Positions 32,512-41,597 of a stretch of DNA of 64,000 bases are shown one piece after another. The stretch's first letter is position 1. Each line of letters begins with the position of its first letter. A model generated the notes under the pieces. It saw only the letters and a program-made list of their open reading frames with translations. It ran no database searches and was not told the origin of the DNA. The position numbers and the translations under genes are program-made. The DNA comes from Bacillota bacterium (GTDB lineage Bacteria > Bacillota > Sulfobacillia > Sulfobacillales > Sulfobacillaceae): contig JAKADO010000004.1 of the NCBI GenBank assembly GCA_021820485.1, forward strand, positions 1 to 64,000, given 5' to 3'.

Positions 32512-32703
32512 ATGGCATATCGTTGCGAAATCTGCGACAAGCACACGGTTCATGGCAACAACGTGAGCCATTCGCACAAGAAAACCAAGCGCGTATGGAA
32601 GCCAAACATTCAGCGTGTTCGTGCGCGAATTGACGGCCGAACCAAGCGGATTTATGTGTGCACGCGTTGCCTTCGTTCCGGTCGGGTCGAGCGCGCCATC
32701 TAG
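32512..32703 (+). CDS. rpmB: 50S ribosomal protein L28
   Basis: [37 protein letters not shown]; start refined to ATG at 32512 with GGAGGG RBS. Confidence 0.95.
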   Translation: MAYRCEICDKHTVHGNNVSHSHKKTKRVWKPNIQRVRARIDGRTKRIYVCTRCLRSGRVERAI

Positions 32704-33581
32704 GTTGACGCGCTCTTCCGAAAGGATTCCAGTTCATCCGTTTGAAAGTGATAGGCTGTGCGGCAAAAGTGACAGGTCACCTCGGCGCCGCCATCGCTGA
32801 TGAGGTCCAAGAGGTCGCTGTCCGGCAAGGTTTTCAACATATCTTGAATCCGCTCCCGGTCGCACCAGCAACGCCATGCCAATGGCTCTTGGGAATACCA
32901 GTGAATCGGTTCGGGCAGCACTTCCTGCACTAGCGATTCCAACGTTTCGCCGTCGGCCAGCCGACGGCTTATTTGTGTCAACTGCTCAAACTGGCCCGCG
33001 ACGCGGTCAACCAGGTCCTTGGGACATCCAGGCAAGGCCTGAACCATCACGCCGCCCGCACCAATGACCAATCCTTCCGTCCCAACCAGCACACCAACGG
33101 ACACCGCACTCGCCACCTGATCGGACTGCCACAAGTAGTGCAGAAAGTCCTCACCAATCTCGCCCGATTGAAGCTCCACCTGACCCTGATATGCGTTGCC
33201 GAAGAGATCTTGCCGCATGACCCGAAAGTAGCCGTCAACGCCGACAGCTTGTCCCACCGGCAATTTGCCGTCCGCCCGCAGGGGGAGGTCGACCGCTGGG
33301 TGCTGCACCCGCGCGCGAAGACTCCCATCCGGACGGATTTCCGCCACCACCCGGCCCAAGGGACCACCGCCATTCACTTCGACGGTAATTCGTCCCACAT
33401 CCTCTTTCATATCGCTGCCCACCATGGCGGCCGTTGTCATCAGCCGGCCCATGGCGGCGGCAGCCACCGGCCATGCTTGATGGGCCAGTTGGGCCTCGCC
33501 TGCAGCCCCGGTGAGAGACACCGCCACCGCACGCAACAATCCCTCCGCTGCCGTCGCCCGAATCCGATAATCCGTTTTCAT
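32700..33581 (-). CDS. hslO: Redox-regulated chaperone Hsp33
   Basis: Hsp33 fold and C-terminal CWC...CHFC zinc cysteines. Start uncertain: ATG at 33581 or TTG at 33608. Confidence 0.92.
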   Translation of the reverse strand: MKTDYRIRATAAEGLLRAVAVSLTGAAGEAQLAHQAWPVAAAAMGRLMTTAAMVGSDMKEDVGRITVEVNGGGPLGRVVAEIRPDGSLRARVQHPAVDLPLRADGKLPVGQAVGVDGYFRVMRQDLFGNAYQGQVELQSGEIGEDFLHYLWQSDQVASAVSVGVLVGTEGLVIGAGGVMVQALPGCPKDLVDRVAGQFEQLTQISRRLADGETLESLVQEVLPEPIHWYSQEPLAWRCWCDRERIQDMLKTLPDSDLLDLISDGGAEVTCHFCRTAYHFQTDELESFRKSAST

Positions 33582-33592
33582 CACCTCGTCTG

Positions 33593-33673
33593 TTACTTGG
33601 TGCTCCAAAACCCCAGCACTACCTGAAGAATTTTACCAATAAACCGCGGCACTTTAACGACTTGAACCTGCAT
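33593..33673 (-). CDS. spoVM: Stage V sporulation protein M, 26 aa amphipathic helix
   Basis: MQVQVVKVPRFIGKILQVVLGFWSTK, same length as B. subtilis SpoVM (MKFYTIKLPKFLGGIVRAMLGSFRKD) and same locus; AAAGGA RBS 8 nt upstream. Confidence 0.85.
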   Translation of the reverse strand: MQVQVVKVPRFIGKILQVVLGFWSTK

Positions 33674-33708
33674 CGCACCCATCCTTTCTTTTGTCCCCGA
33701 ACCACAGG

Positions 33709-33930
33709 CTAAGATGCTGACAAGATCCGCCAGCCCACCCAAATCAATGCGCCACCGACAACGATTGGTCCTAGGCCGGCCCACAGCAGCCAAAGTCCGA
33801 TACCAAACGGCCAGATCCACAGCGGCAACACCTTCAAGATAAGCAGGGCCCCGGCAATGGCAATGACAACACCCCAGATCTTCTTAGGGCCATTGCTTCG
33901 AAATCGAAGACCATACCGGAAGGTTCGCAT
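33709..33930 (-). CDS. Small hydrophobic two-TM protein
   Basis: 73 aa from ATG at 33930: MRTFRYGLRFRSNGPKKIWGVVIAIAGALLILKVLPLWIWPFG...; GGGGTGGGG upstream. Confidence 0.6.
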   Translation of the reverse strand: MRTFRYGLRFRSNGPKKIWGVVIAIAGALLILKVLPLWIWPFGIGLWLLWAGLGPIVVGGALIWVGWRILSAS

Positions 33931-34004
33931 ATTCCCCACCCCCTTCGCCAGCGTCGATGACTGTGGCAATCATCATGCTACGAAGGCGGGCAAGGAAAGG
34001 TGCC

Positions 34005-34646
34005 TCAATCGCGGCGAAGAATTTTGATGCGCTCGACGGGATCCGTCGCGCCAAACACATAAGATCCGGCCACGAGAATTTCGGCGCCGGCCTCCCGCGC
34101 CTGCGGCGCCGTCTCGGCATTGATTCCGCCGTCAACTTCAATCAAGGGACGCGCCCGATCGCCGCGCAGCGAGACGACTCGCCGCAACTTATCCAACGCC
34201 CTCGGCCAAAACGCTTGACCGCCAAACCCGGGGTTGACACTCATCACCAGCACATAGTCCAGCTCTGGCAGGATGTCGACCAAGACTTCCACCGGTGTGG
34301 CCGGGTTAATCGCAACGCCGGCCAGGGCCCCGACCTCGTGAATGAGGCCAACCGTCCGCTCCAAATGGGGACACGCCTCGACATGAACGGAAATCATATC
34401 GGCCCCAGCTTTTCGGAATTCGGACACGTATCGATCGGGTTCCACAATCATCATATGCACATCCAGCGGCAGATCAGTCGCTTTTCGGACAGCTTCGACA
34501 ACCATGGGACCCATGGTAATATTCGGCACAAAGCGGCCGTCCATGATGTCCAGATGCAACAAGTCGGCCGCCCCGGCGACCTTTTCAATATCTTGCGCGA
34601 GATGCGCAAAATCCGCGGACAATATGGATGGAGCGATTTGCAGCAA
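34005..34646 (-). CDS. rpe: Ribulose-phosphate 3-epimerase
   Basis: PSILSADFAHL, LHLDIMDGRFVPNITMGP, VMSVNPGFGGQAF. Confidence 0.96.
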   Translation of the reverse strand: MLQIAPSILSADFAHLAQDIEKVAGAADLLHLDIMDGRFVPNITMGPMVVEAVRKATDLPLDVHMMIVEPDRYVSEFRKAGADMISVHVEACPHLERTVGLIHEVGALAGVAINPATPVEVLVDILPELDYVLVMSVNPGFGGQAFWPRALDKLRRVVSLRGDRARPLIEVDGGINAETAPQAREAGAEILVAGSYVFGATDPVERIKILRRD

Positions 34647-34670
34647 CCATTCCGCCTCCCTTCGTTTGCC

Positions 34671-35528
34671 CTAGTAGGCTTTCACCCATTCCGTCAACAG
34701 CTTTTGGTAATGCTGATATCGCCATTCCGCAATCTCCCCGGTCGACAAAGCTTCCTTCACCCCACAGCCAGGCTCCTGACGATGGAGACAATCGGCAAAC
34801 CGGCACCGGTGCCCCTCAAACTCAGGAAATCCTTCCCGAATCATGGCCGCTTCCGCGACCGTGGATTCCAAGGCGGTGTACCCCGGGCTGTCGGCCAGCC
34901 AGTATCCGTGCATCTGGTAAAGCCGTACCCACCGCGTCGTCTGCTGACCACGTCCGATGCGGCTCAGTTCCTGAGTCTCAGCTTGGGCTGAGGGTATGAT
35001 AGCCTTCAGCAGCGTGGACTTGCCGACTCCGCTTTCCCCAGTCAGCACCCAAATCCCGGCGCGCCGCTCCCGAACCAGTTCCTGAAGGCCCAGCCCCCGG
35101 GGACTGGATACCTGCCACACGCGATAGCCAGCCGCCTCGTACACCTGCTGAATGCGGCTCAAGTCTTGCCTGTTGCCTGGCAAATCCGCCTTGGATAAGA
35201 CAATCTCCGCCTCCAGCCCGTGGATTCGCGCCATCACCAGCCGCTTGTCCAACAACTCCAGGCTTCCGGAGGGCTCGGTCAGGCTGAATACCACAAAGAG
35301 TCCGCCCACGTTGGCCACCGGGGGCCGCACCAACTGATTGTCCCGGGGCAAGACGGCGTCGATCCGGGCTTCCCCGGGGTCTGTTGGTTCGATGATGACG
35401 CGGTCGCCAACCATGATGCGGCCCACGTCCCGCTTGATGCGCCCTTTGAGATAGCACAGATAGGTTGTGCCATCGGGGAGGGAGACCGTGGGCCGGTTGG
35501 CTTCCAGCAGTGTCACCAGTCCCTGCAT
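34671..35528 (-). CDS. rsgA: Ribosome small-subunit-dependent GTPase RsgA
   Basis: LSKADL, GESGVGKSTLLKAI, DSPGY; circular-permuted GTPase plus C-terminal zinc cysteines (CRFADCLHRQEPGC). Confidence 0.95.
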   Translation of the reverse strand: MQGLVTLLEANRPTVSLPDGTTYLCYLKGRIKRDVGRIMVGDRVIIEPTDPGEARIDAVLPRDNQLVRPPVANVGGLFVVFSLTEPSGSLELLDKRLVMARIHGLEAEIVLSKADLPGNRQDLSRIQQVYEAAGYRVWQVSSPRGLGLQELVRERRAGIWVLTGESGVGKSTLLKAIIPSAQAETQELSRIGRGQQTTRWVRLYQMHGYWLADSPGYTALESTVAEAAMIREGFPEFEGHRCRFADCLHRQEPGCGVKEALSTGEIAEWRYQHYQKLLTEWVKAY

Positions 35529-37508
35529 CTAGTGCCCTCCACTAGGCGCCGAGGTGCTTGAATTGGACGAACTGGGGCCTGTGCTGGTGCTGGGCGCGCT
35601 GCTCGAAGGCGTCGGCGTGGTGCTGGAACTCAGGTTCGGCGTCAATGTCTGGGGAGCCTCCACCTGTCCGTTCAACGAGACAAAGATCTGCCCATTGGTT
35701 CCATACCATGTCACCGGATATTCCACCTGCTGGCCTGGATTGACCTGCTGGTAAAACACCTCGGTGTTCCCCGCCTGGTCCGTGACCACCACCTTAAAGA
35801 GAGATTTGGGGCTGGCACTGGACGGAATGGTCCAGCGCGCCACGGTCACGTTTTTCGGCAGCGACGCACTGACGGGACTCGGGCCGTTCGACACCGTGAC
35901 GCTTACGCTGGTTACACCCTGAAGGCTGGAATACGGCGCCGGACTTTGGTCAATGATGGTGTTGGCCGGTTCAGTGGACCATTGGGAACTCGGCGTGCCT
36001 ACGGTCACGTTCAAGCCAGCCAGGGCACTGGCCGCCTGCGGCACCGTGAGCCCAATCAGGTCCGGCATGCCGGATGCCGCCGCCTTGGGGCCGTTCGAAA
36101 CCCATACGGTGACGGTGCTTCCCTCAGCCACGGAGGTACCACCGCGCGGACTTTGGCGCACCACCTCGCCACCAGGCAGGTTGGAGGCGACATGCCGAAC
36201 CCGCACTTTGAGGCCCATAATCTTGAGTGACTGTTGCGCTTGATAGATATCCTCATTGGTCACCCCAGGGGTCGGAACGGTGGTTGGACCCGAGGACAAA
36301 ATCAGCGCCACCGCCTGGCCTGACTTGATGCGCGAACCGGGTCCCGGATTTTCCCGCAATACGTAGTTTTTGGGGACGCGAGACGACGGCGCGTGCCCAT
36401 TGACGACCGGCGTCAGCCCACGTTTCGACAAGAGCGACCGCGCTTCGGCCAGCGACCGCCCGTTCACATTCGGAACCGCCACAATGGGCGGATTGAGCCA
36501 ACGGTTGAAAGCATATGCTCCGCCTCCCACCAGCAGGACCACCGCAGCCCCAACAATGGCCCAGGGGAGCCACTTTCGGCGCTTCACGGAAGACGCCGGG
36601 GCTGCCTCAGCGGTGGGTCGGTTGGTGCGACGACCGGCCGGAGTCTCAACTGGCACCACTTCGTGGGGCCCTTCTCCGACGAATTGTTCCGGGTGCAGCA
36701 CTCGTCCGATATCTTGCCGCAAAGCGTGGGCCGAATGATAGCGTTCAGCCGGGTCTTTGCTCAACGCGCGCTCCACAATGTTAGCCACCACTTCGGGCAC
36801 TTCGGGGCGGAGTACATCAATCCGCGGAGGCTCATCTTGCAGATGCTTGATGGCCACGCCGATGGCGCTGTCGCTTTCAAAGGGAAGCTTCCCCGTCAAC
36901 ATCTCAAACAGCACAACCCCAAGGGAATAGAGGTCGGATTGCGGTCCGATCAGCTTGCCCCGAGCCTGTTCCGGACTCAGGTACTGCACCGTGCCCAACA
37001 ACGATCCGGTATTGACCAGCGTTCCTGTAGTGGCGGCATAGGCAATTCCGAAGTCGGTGACTTTGACCACGCCATCCGGCGCTATCAGGACATTCTGCGG
37101 CTTAATGTCGCGGTGCACCAGCCGACGCGCATGGGCGACCTCCAGCCCTTGGGCCACTTGGTCCGCAATGTCCAAGGCGGTGTTGACGGGAAGCGGCGCC
37201 TCACGATCGATTTTGGCACGCAAGGTTTCGCCAGCCACCAGTTCCATGACCATATAATGAATGTCGGGCTCATCGCGACCGACATCATACACTTGAACAA
37301 TGTGCCGATCCACCAATGATGCGGCGGCGCGCGCCTCTTGATCAAAGCGCCGCACAACTTCGGCATCCTCTGCCCACTGATGCTTCAATATCTTCACGGC
37401 GACCAACCGATTCAGGGTGATGTCCCGCGCCCGGTAAACCAGAGACATGCCTCCCGTGCCGACCCGCTCCAGCACTTCATACCGGTTGCCCAGTACGCTA
37501 CCGACCAT
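35529..37508 (-). CDS. prkC: PASTA-domain Ser/Thr protein kinase
   Basis: Kinase domain (VHRDIKPQNVLI, DFGIAYA), TM, about three PASTA repeats, Ser/Thr/Pro tail. Start refined to ATG at 37508. Confidence 0.95.
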   Translation of the reverse strand: MVGSVLGNRYEVLERVGTGGMSLVYRARDITLNRLVAVKILKHQWAEDAEVVRRFDQEARAAASLVDRHIVQVYDVGRDEPDIHYMVMELVAGETLRAKIDREAPLPVNTALDIADQVAQGLEVAHARRLVHRDIKPQNVLIAPDGVVKVTDFGIAYAATTGTLVNTGSLLGTVQYLSPEQARGKLIGPQSDLYSLGVVLFEMLTGKLPFESDSAIGVAIKHLQDEPPRIDVLRPEVPEVVANIVERALSKDPAERYHSAHALRQDIGRVLHPEQFVGEGPHEVVPVETPAGRRTNRPTAEAAPASSVKRRKWLPWAIVGAAVVLLVGGGAYAFNRWLNPPIVAVPNVNGRSLAEARSLLSKRGLTPVVNGHAPSSRVPKNYVLRENPGPGSRIKSGQAVALILSSGPTTVPTPGVTNEDIYQAQQSLKIMGLKVRVRHVASNLPGGEVVRQSPRGGTSVAEGSTVTVWVSNGPKAAASGMPDLIGLTVPQAASALAGLNVTVGTPSSQWSTEPANTIIDQSPAPYSSLQGVTSVSVTVSNGPSPVSASLPKNVTVARWTIPSSASPKSLFKVVVTDQAGNTEVFYQQVNPGQQVEYPVTWYGTNGQIFVSLNGQVEAPQTLTPNLSSSTTPTPSSSAPSTSTGPSSSNSSTSAPSGGH

Positions 37509-38277
37509 GGCTATCACCTTCCGATTCGTCCGGCTCAGCCAAGACAACCGTAATATTGTCGGGTCCGCCGCGGTTCAACGCCAGTTCAATCAGGGCATCA
37601 ATCAGGGCATAGCCGCTTAAACGCCGGCTGCAGTCCAAAATGTCATCGTCAGAGAGTACCGCCGTCAAGCCATCCGTGCATAGAAGCAACCGGTCGCCCG
37701 ATCCCCAGGAAATTTCCGTCACATCGATCCGGACTCGGTCAAACGGGCCAATGACCCGTGTCAATACATTGCGGTTGGGATGATGCTGCGCCTCCTCCGG
37801 GGTGAGGCCGCCAGCGCGTTCCATTTCAGCGGCCAGGGAGTGGTCGATGGTCAAGCGCACTAAATGGTCATCCAATAATTGATAAGCACGGGAGTCTCCC
37901 ACATGGGCGACCATAAGTCGCCCAGGAAAAACTACGGCGGACGTCAGTGTCGTCCCCATGCCATTGAGCGCGTCATCGCGCTGGCCCGACTCGTAAATGC
38001 GACGATTCGCCAAAGACACCGCCGAAGCCAACCGGGCAATATCCTTGATCTCGATCCCCACTGCATCATCCAACGTTTCGAGCGCCATGCGACTCGCCTC
38101 TTGACCGGCAGGACCGCCGCCGACACCGTCGGCCACCGCCACGAGAAACCCCTCGCCAGCCACAGGCCTCATCAAATAGGCGTCCTCATTATTGGGCCGT
38201 TTCAAGCCACGGTGACTTCGCCCAAACGTTCTCAGGGTGATACCGTTTCCTCCTCCCGCAGCCTCAACTGGCCGCAT
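37498..38277 (-). CDS. prpC: PP2C-family Ser/Thr phosphatase (Stp/PrpC)
   Basis: RPNNEDAYLM, VADGVGGGPAGQEAS, VAHVGDSRAY, GGPDNITVVL. Confidence 0.94.
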   Translation of the reverse strand: MRPVEAAGGGNGITLRTFGRSHRGLKRPNNEDAYLMRPVAGEGFLVAVADGVGGGPAGQEASRMALETLDDAVGIEIKDIARLASAVSLANRRIYESGQRDDALNGMGTTLTSAVVFPGRLMVAHVGDSRAYQLLDDHLVRLTIDHSLAAEMERAGGLTPEEAQHHPNRNVLTRVIGPFDRVRIDVTEISWGSGDRLLLCTDGLTAVLSDDDILDCSRRLSGYALIDALIELALNRGGPDNITVVLAEPDESEGDSHGR

Positions 38278-39296
38278 GCCGCATCAATCTCCTGACCTAA
38301 TTCTCTCCGTATCGTACAAGAAATTCCGTAATCTTGCACGATGCTTTGAAAACGTCGGACATGGTCACGGGGTGACGGCTGAAAGGGATGCTCATCGACA
38401 GGATTCCACGGAATCAAATTGACGTGGCTGGGGAATCCCCGCACCAGTTCCGCCAGTTGGCGCGCTTCCGCCTCACCATCATTGATGTCGTTTAGGAGCA
38501 GGTATTCAAAGGTTACCCGGCGGCCGGTCGTTTCCGCGTAATAGCGGCACATGGGCATCAGTTTCGCCAAGGGGTAGGCGCGATTCACCGGCATCAACTT
38601 CAACCGCAGTGCGTCAGTGGGGGCATGCAGCGACACGGCAAGTGTCACCGGCAGGCCGCTGTCCGCCAATTGCTTCATGGCGGGAACCAGTCCGCTGGTC
38701 GACACCGTAATGTGGCGATAGCTTATATTGAGGCTCTCCGGGTCATGAACCAGTTCTAAGAACCGGATAAGATTCGCATAATTGTCCAAAGGCTCGCCAA
38801 TTCCCATGACGTCAATGCGGCTGATTTTAGCGCCCCGCTCGCGGAGCACCTGATTGCCGAATGCCACTTGATCAGCCATCTCCCCAGCCGTCAACTGCCG
38901 CACACGCCCCTTCAGCCCCGAGGCGCAGAACTTGCACCCCATGGCGCACCCTACCTGCGAAGATACGCAAACGCTGTAGCCATAGTGATGCGGCAACAGC
39001 ACGGTCTCTACCCGTTGGCCGTCCTTCATCTGCAGCAACAGTTTAGTGGTCCCATCATGCGCCACTTGCTGCTGCACCAGTTCGAGCCGTTGAAAAGGGT
39101 GGCGTGCCGTCATCTTCTCCCGCAAATCCTTGGGCCACACCTGAATGGCTTCGTAGCTCTCCGCTCCGTGGCGCCAGAGCCATTCAAACAGCTGCTTGGC
39201 GCGAAATCTCGGCACGCCTAGAGACTCCAACAAGGCCGCCATTTCCTTGGGCACCATCGACAGCACGTCGCCAAATTCCACCCTGCTTGTTGTCAT
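38232..39296 (-). CDS. rlmN: 23S rRNA/tRNA (adenine-C2) methyltransferase RlmN
   Basis: SSQVGCAMGCKFCASG radical SAM motif, GIGEPLDNY. Start refined to ATG at 39296. Confidence 0.95.
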   Translation of the reverse strand: MTTSRVEFGDVLSMVPKEMAALLESLGVPRFRAKQLFEWLWRHGAESYEAIQVWPKDLREKMTARHPFQRLELVQQQVAHDGTTKLLLQMKDGQRVETVLLPHHYGYSVCVSSQVGCAMGCKFCASGLKGRVRQLTAGEMADQVAFGNQVLRERGAKISRIDVMGIGEPLDNYANLIRFLELVHDPESLNISYRHITVSTSGLVPAMKQLADSGLPVTLAVSLHAPTDALRLKLMPVNRAYPLAKLMPMCRYYAETTGRRVTFEYLLLNDINDGEAEARQLAELVRGFPSHVNLIPWNPVDEHPFQPSPRDHVRRFQSIVQDYGISCTIRRELGQEIDAACGQLRLREEETVSP

Positions 39297-39297
39297 G

Positions 39298-40653
39298 CTA
39301 TCCCTCCTTTGTGATCGGGGGTTCGCTCCCCGGTAAACCGGCGATTCCGACGCGGATGCGGGCAATGTAAAAACCGTCCATGCCCAAATCTCCCGGAGCC
39401 AGCACCAAAGCCTTGTCTTCTACAAACGCGCCGAGTGCCTCATGCGGCAAATAGGGGGAAACGTCTTCCTTCACCATATCGGGGTGCCGATCCAATATGC
39501 CCCTTAACACCGCCTCCGTTTCCTCCGGTTCCGTGGAGCACGTGCTGTACACAATGATGCCTCCACGCTTGACCAAGGTCCACGCGGATTCCAAGAGCGA
39601 GCGCTGTTCAGCGGCCAGATCGCTGAAGTCTGCCTCTGTCTTCTTCCAGCGCGCATCCACCCGTCGGCGCAGAACGCCCAGCCCGCTGCACGGAGCATCC
39701 AGGATGACGCGGTCAAACTCACCGCTATGCTGTGCTGCATACCGTTCCGCAGGAGAATGGACAATCCGAACCGAGTCTTGATACCGAGTGCGTGCCAAGT
39801 TCTCCTTCAATCGTGCCAAACGCGCTTCGGAGATGTCCAGTGCCGTCAGGCGCACGGTATCGCTCGCGCGCTCCAGCGCGTGAATGGCTTTCCCCCCCAG
39901 ACCCGCCGCCATGTCGCAGACCAATTGACCCGGCTGAGGATCCAACACCCAAGCCACCAACATCCCGCTCTCATCCTGAACGGTGACCAATCCCTCGCGA
40001 AACGCCGGCAGATCTTCGAGCCAAACCGCCCCACTGACGCGGATCGCTTCCGGAAGATAAGGCGAAGGATCCGCCTGGATCCCCATCTCAGCCAACTGCT
40101 CCAAAACAGCCGCGCGACTCGTCCGACTCAGATTGACTCGAAAGGTCAGGGGCGGAACCTGGTTATCGGCTTTGAGGATGTCTTCAACCCGGACTCCATA
40201 GCGCTTGCGCCAGCGCTCCACCAACCAGTCAGGATGGGAGTATTGCTCGCCCAGCGACAATCCCTCAGGAGGATGCGCCGCGCCGCGCCGCAAAATCGCA
40301 TTCACCAGGTTGGCGGCGCGCGGTTGATGAGCCTTGGTTTGCTCTACTGCCGCGTTGACCACGGCGTAAGCGGGTACCCGGTCCAAAAACCCTAATTGAA
40401 AGAAGGCCAATCGTAAAATGTTGGCCACATCCGGGTCGAGGGGAGTCCGGAGGTAGGGCTTCATCCACGCATCCAAATAGCGCTGATGGCGCAGAACGCC
40501 GTAGACCAGTTGCGTCATGAGAGCCCGGTCTTGCGGACTGACGCGCCGGCCAGCCTGTATCGCATCGCTGACCGGGGCGCCGCGACGCACCCTTGCCAGT
40601 GCCTTTAGGGCCTCCTCCCGGGCGATGCCAACACTTGTCAGTTGAGTGCCCAT
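39298..40653 (-). CDS. rsmB: 16S rRNA (cytosine-5) methyltransferase RsmB
   Basis: NusB-like N-terminus; DMAAGLGGKAIHALE, DAPCSGLGVLRRRVD, YSTCSTEPEE. Confidence 0.94.
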   Translation of the reverse strand: MGTQLTSVGIAREEALKALARVRRGAPVSDAIQAGRRVSPQDRALMTQLVYGVLRHQRYLDAWMKPYLRTPLDPDVANILRLAFFQLGFLDRVPAYAVVNAAVEQTKAHQPRAANLVNAILRRGAAHPPEGLSLGEQYSHPDWLVERWRKRYGVRVEDILKADNQVPPLTFRVNLSRTSRAAVLEQLAEMGIQADPSPYLPEAIRVSGAVWLEDLPAFREGLVTVQDESGMLVAWVLDPQPGQLVCDMAAGLGGKAIHALERASDTVRLTALDISEARLARLKENLARTRYQDSVRIVHSPAERYAAQHSGEFDRVILDAPCSGLGVLRRRVDARWKKTEADFSDLAAEQRSLLESAWTLVKRGGIIVYSTCSTEPEETEAVLRGILDRHPDMVKEDVSPYLPHEALGAFVEDKALVLAPGDLGMDGFYIARIRVGIAGLPGSEPPITKEG

Positions 40654-41558
40654 TCCTGCTCTCCTCGCCTACCGCGCACGTAATCACCGGGGGTCATGGC
40701 CCGACGTCCGGCGGGTTGAATGAGACGCACCACCACCGAACCGTCTCCCGCGGCGACACGCCAGTGGTCACCGTCCAGCCTTGCTGTCCCGGGGGACCCA
40801 ACCACTCGCTTGGCGTCCGCATGCGCCAGAAGAATTTTGATCCGCTGATCATAAAGCATAGTATAGGCGCCCGGCTCCGGGGTCATGCTTCGAATCCACG
40901 CGTCAAGCCGAGTCGCCGGATCGGCCCAATCCAAATGACCGGCATGGCGGTCAAACTTCGGCGCCAACGTGGCGCCCTGATCGGGTTGAGGCTTCGCCGC
41001 GAGCACGCCGGGGTCCTTCCCCTCGGTCATGCTCTTCCAGAGTTCCGCTGCTCGATCGGCCAAACGCTCGGTCAATGCGCCGGTCGTATCCGTGGGCAGA
41101 ATGGCCACCGGCGCTTGCGCCACGATGGGACCGGTATCGACTCCCGCATCCATGGCCATCAGGGTGACCCCGGTCTCAGCATCCCCGCTTTTGATGGCCC
41201 AGGCGATGGGATTGGCGCCGCGCCAGCGAGGCAGCAGCGAGGCGTGCAGGTTGTACGCGCCAAACCGGGGCAGGCCAAGGAGCCATTCGGGAAGGATGCG
41301 GCCATAGGCGGCCGTAAGAATCCAATCCGGCGTGAACGCCCGCCAGGTCTCCTCGAAGTCCTTCAAACGCCGGGGCTTAACCACTTTCAAGCCTTGCGCT
41401 TGAGCCCAACTGGCGACCGATGAGGGCGTCAGAATCTGCCTTCGCCCCACCGGCATGTCCGGCTTCGTGACGATCAGCCATTCATGCTGAGGATGCCAAA
41501 CGGCCTCCAAAATGCGTCGGGCATAGTCAGGTGTTCCCATATAAATGATGCGTGCCAC
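40638..41558 (-). CDS. fmt: Methionyl-tRNA formyltransferase
   Basis: IIYMGTPDYARRILE, NLHASLLPRWRGANPIAWAI. Confidence 0.95.
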   Translation of the reverse strand: MARIIYMGTPDYARRILEAVWHPQHEWLIVTKPDMPVGRRQILTPSSVASWAQAQGLKVVKPRRLKDFEETWRAFTPDWILTAAYGRILPEWLLGLPRFGAYNLHASLLPRWRGANPIAWAIKSGDAETGVTLMAMDAGVDTGPIVAQAPVAILPTDTTGALTERLADRAAELWKSMTEGKDPGVLAAKPQPDQGATLAPKFDRHAGHLDWADPATRLDAWIRSMTPEPGAYTMLYDQRIKILLAHADAKRVVGSPGTARLDGDHWRVAAGDGSVVVRLIQPAGRRAMTPGDYVRGRRGEQEWALN

Positions 41559-41597
41559 AAGAGACCTCCCTCTAAATGCAAACCGAACGGGGATGCG

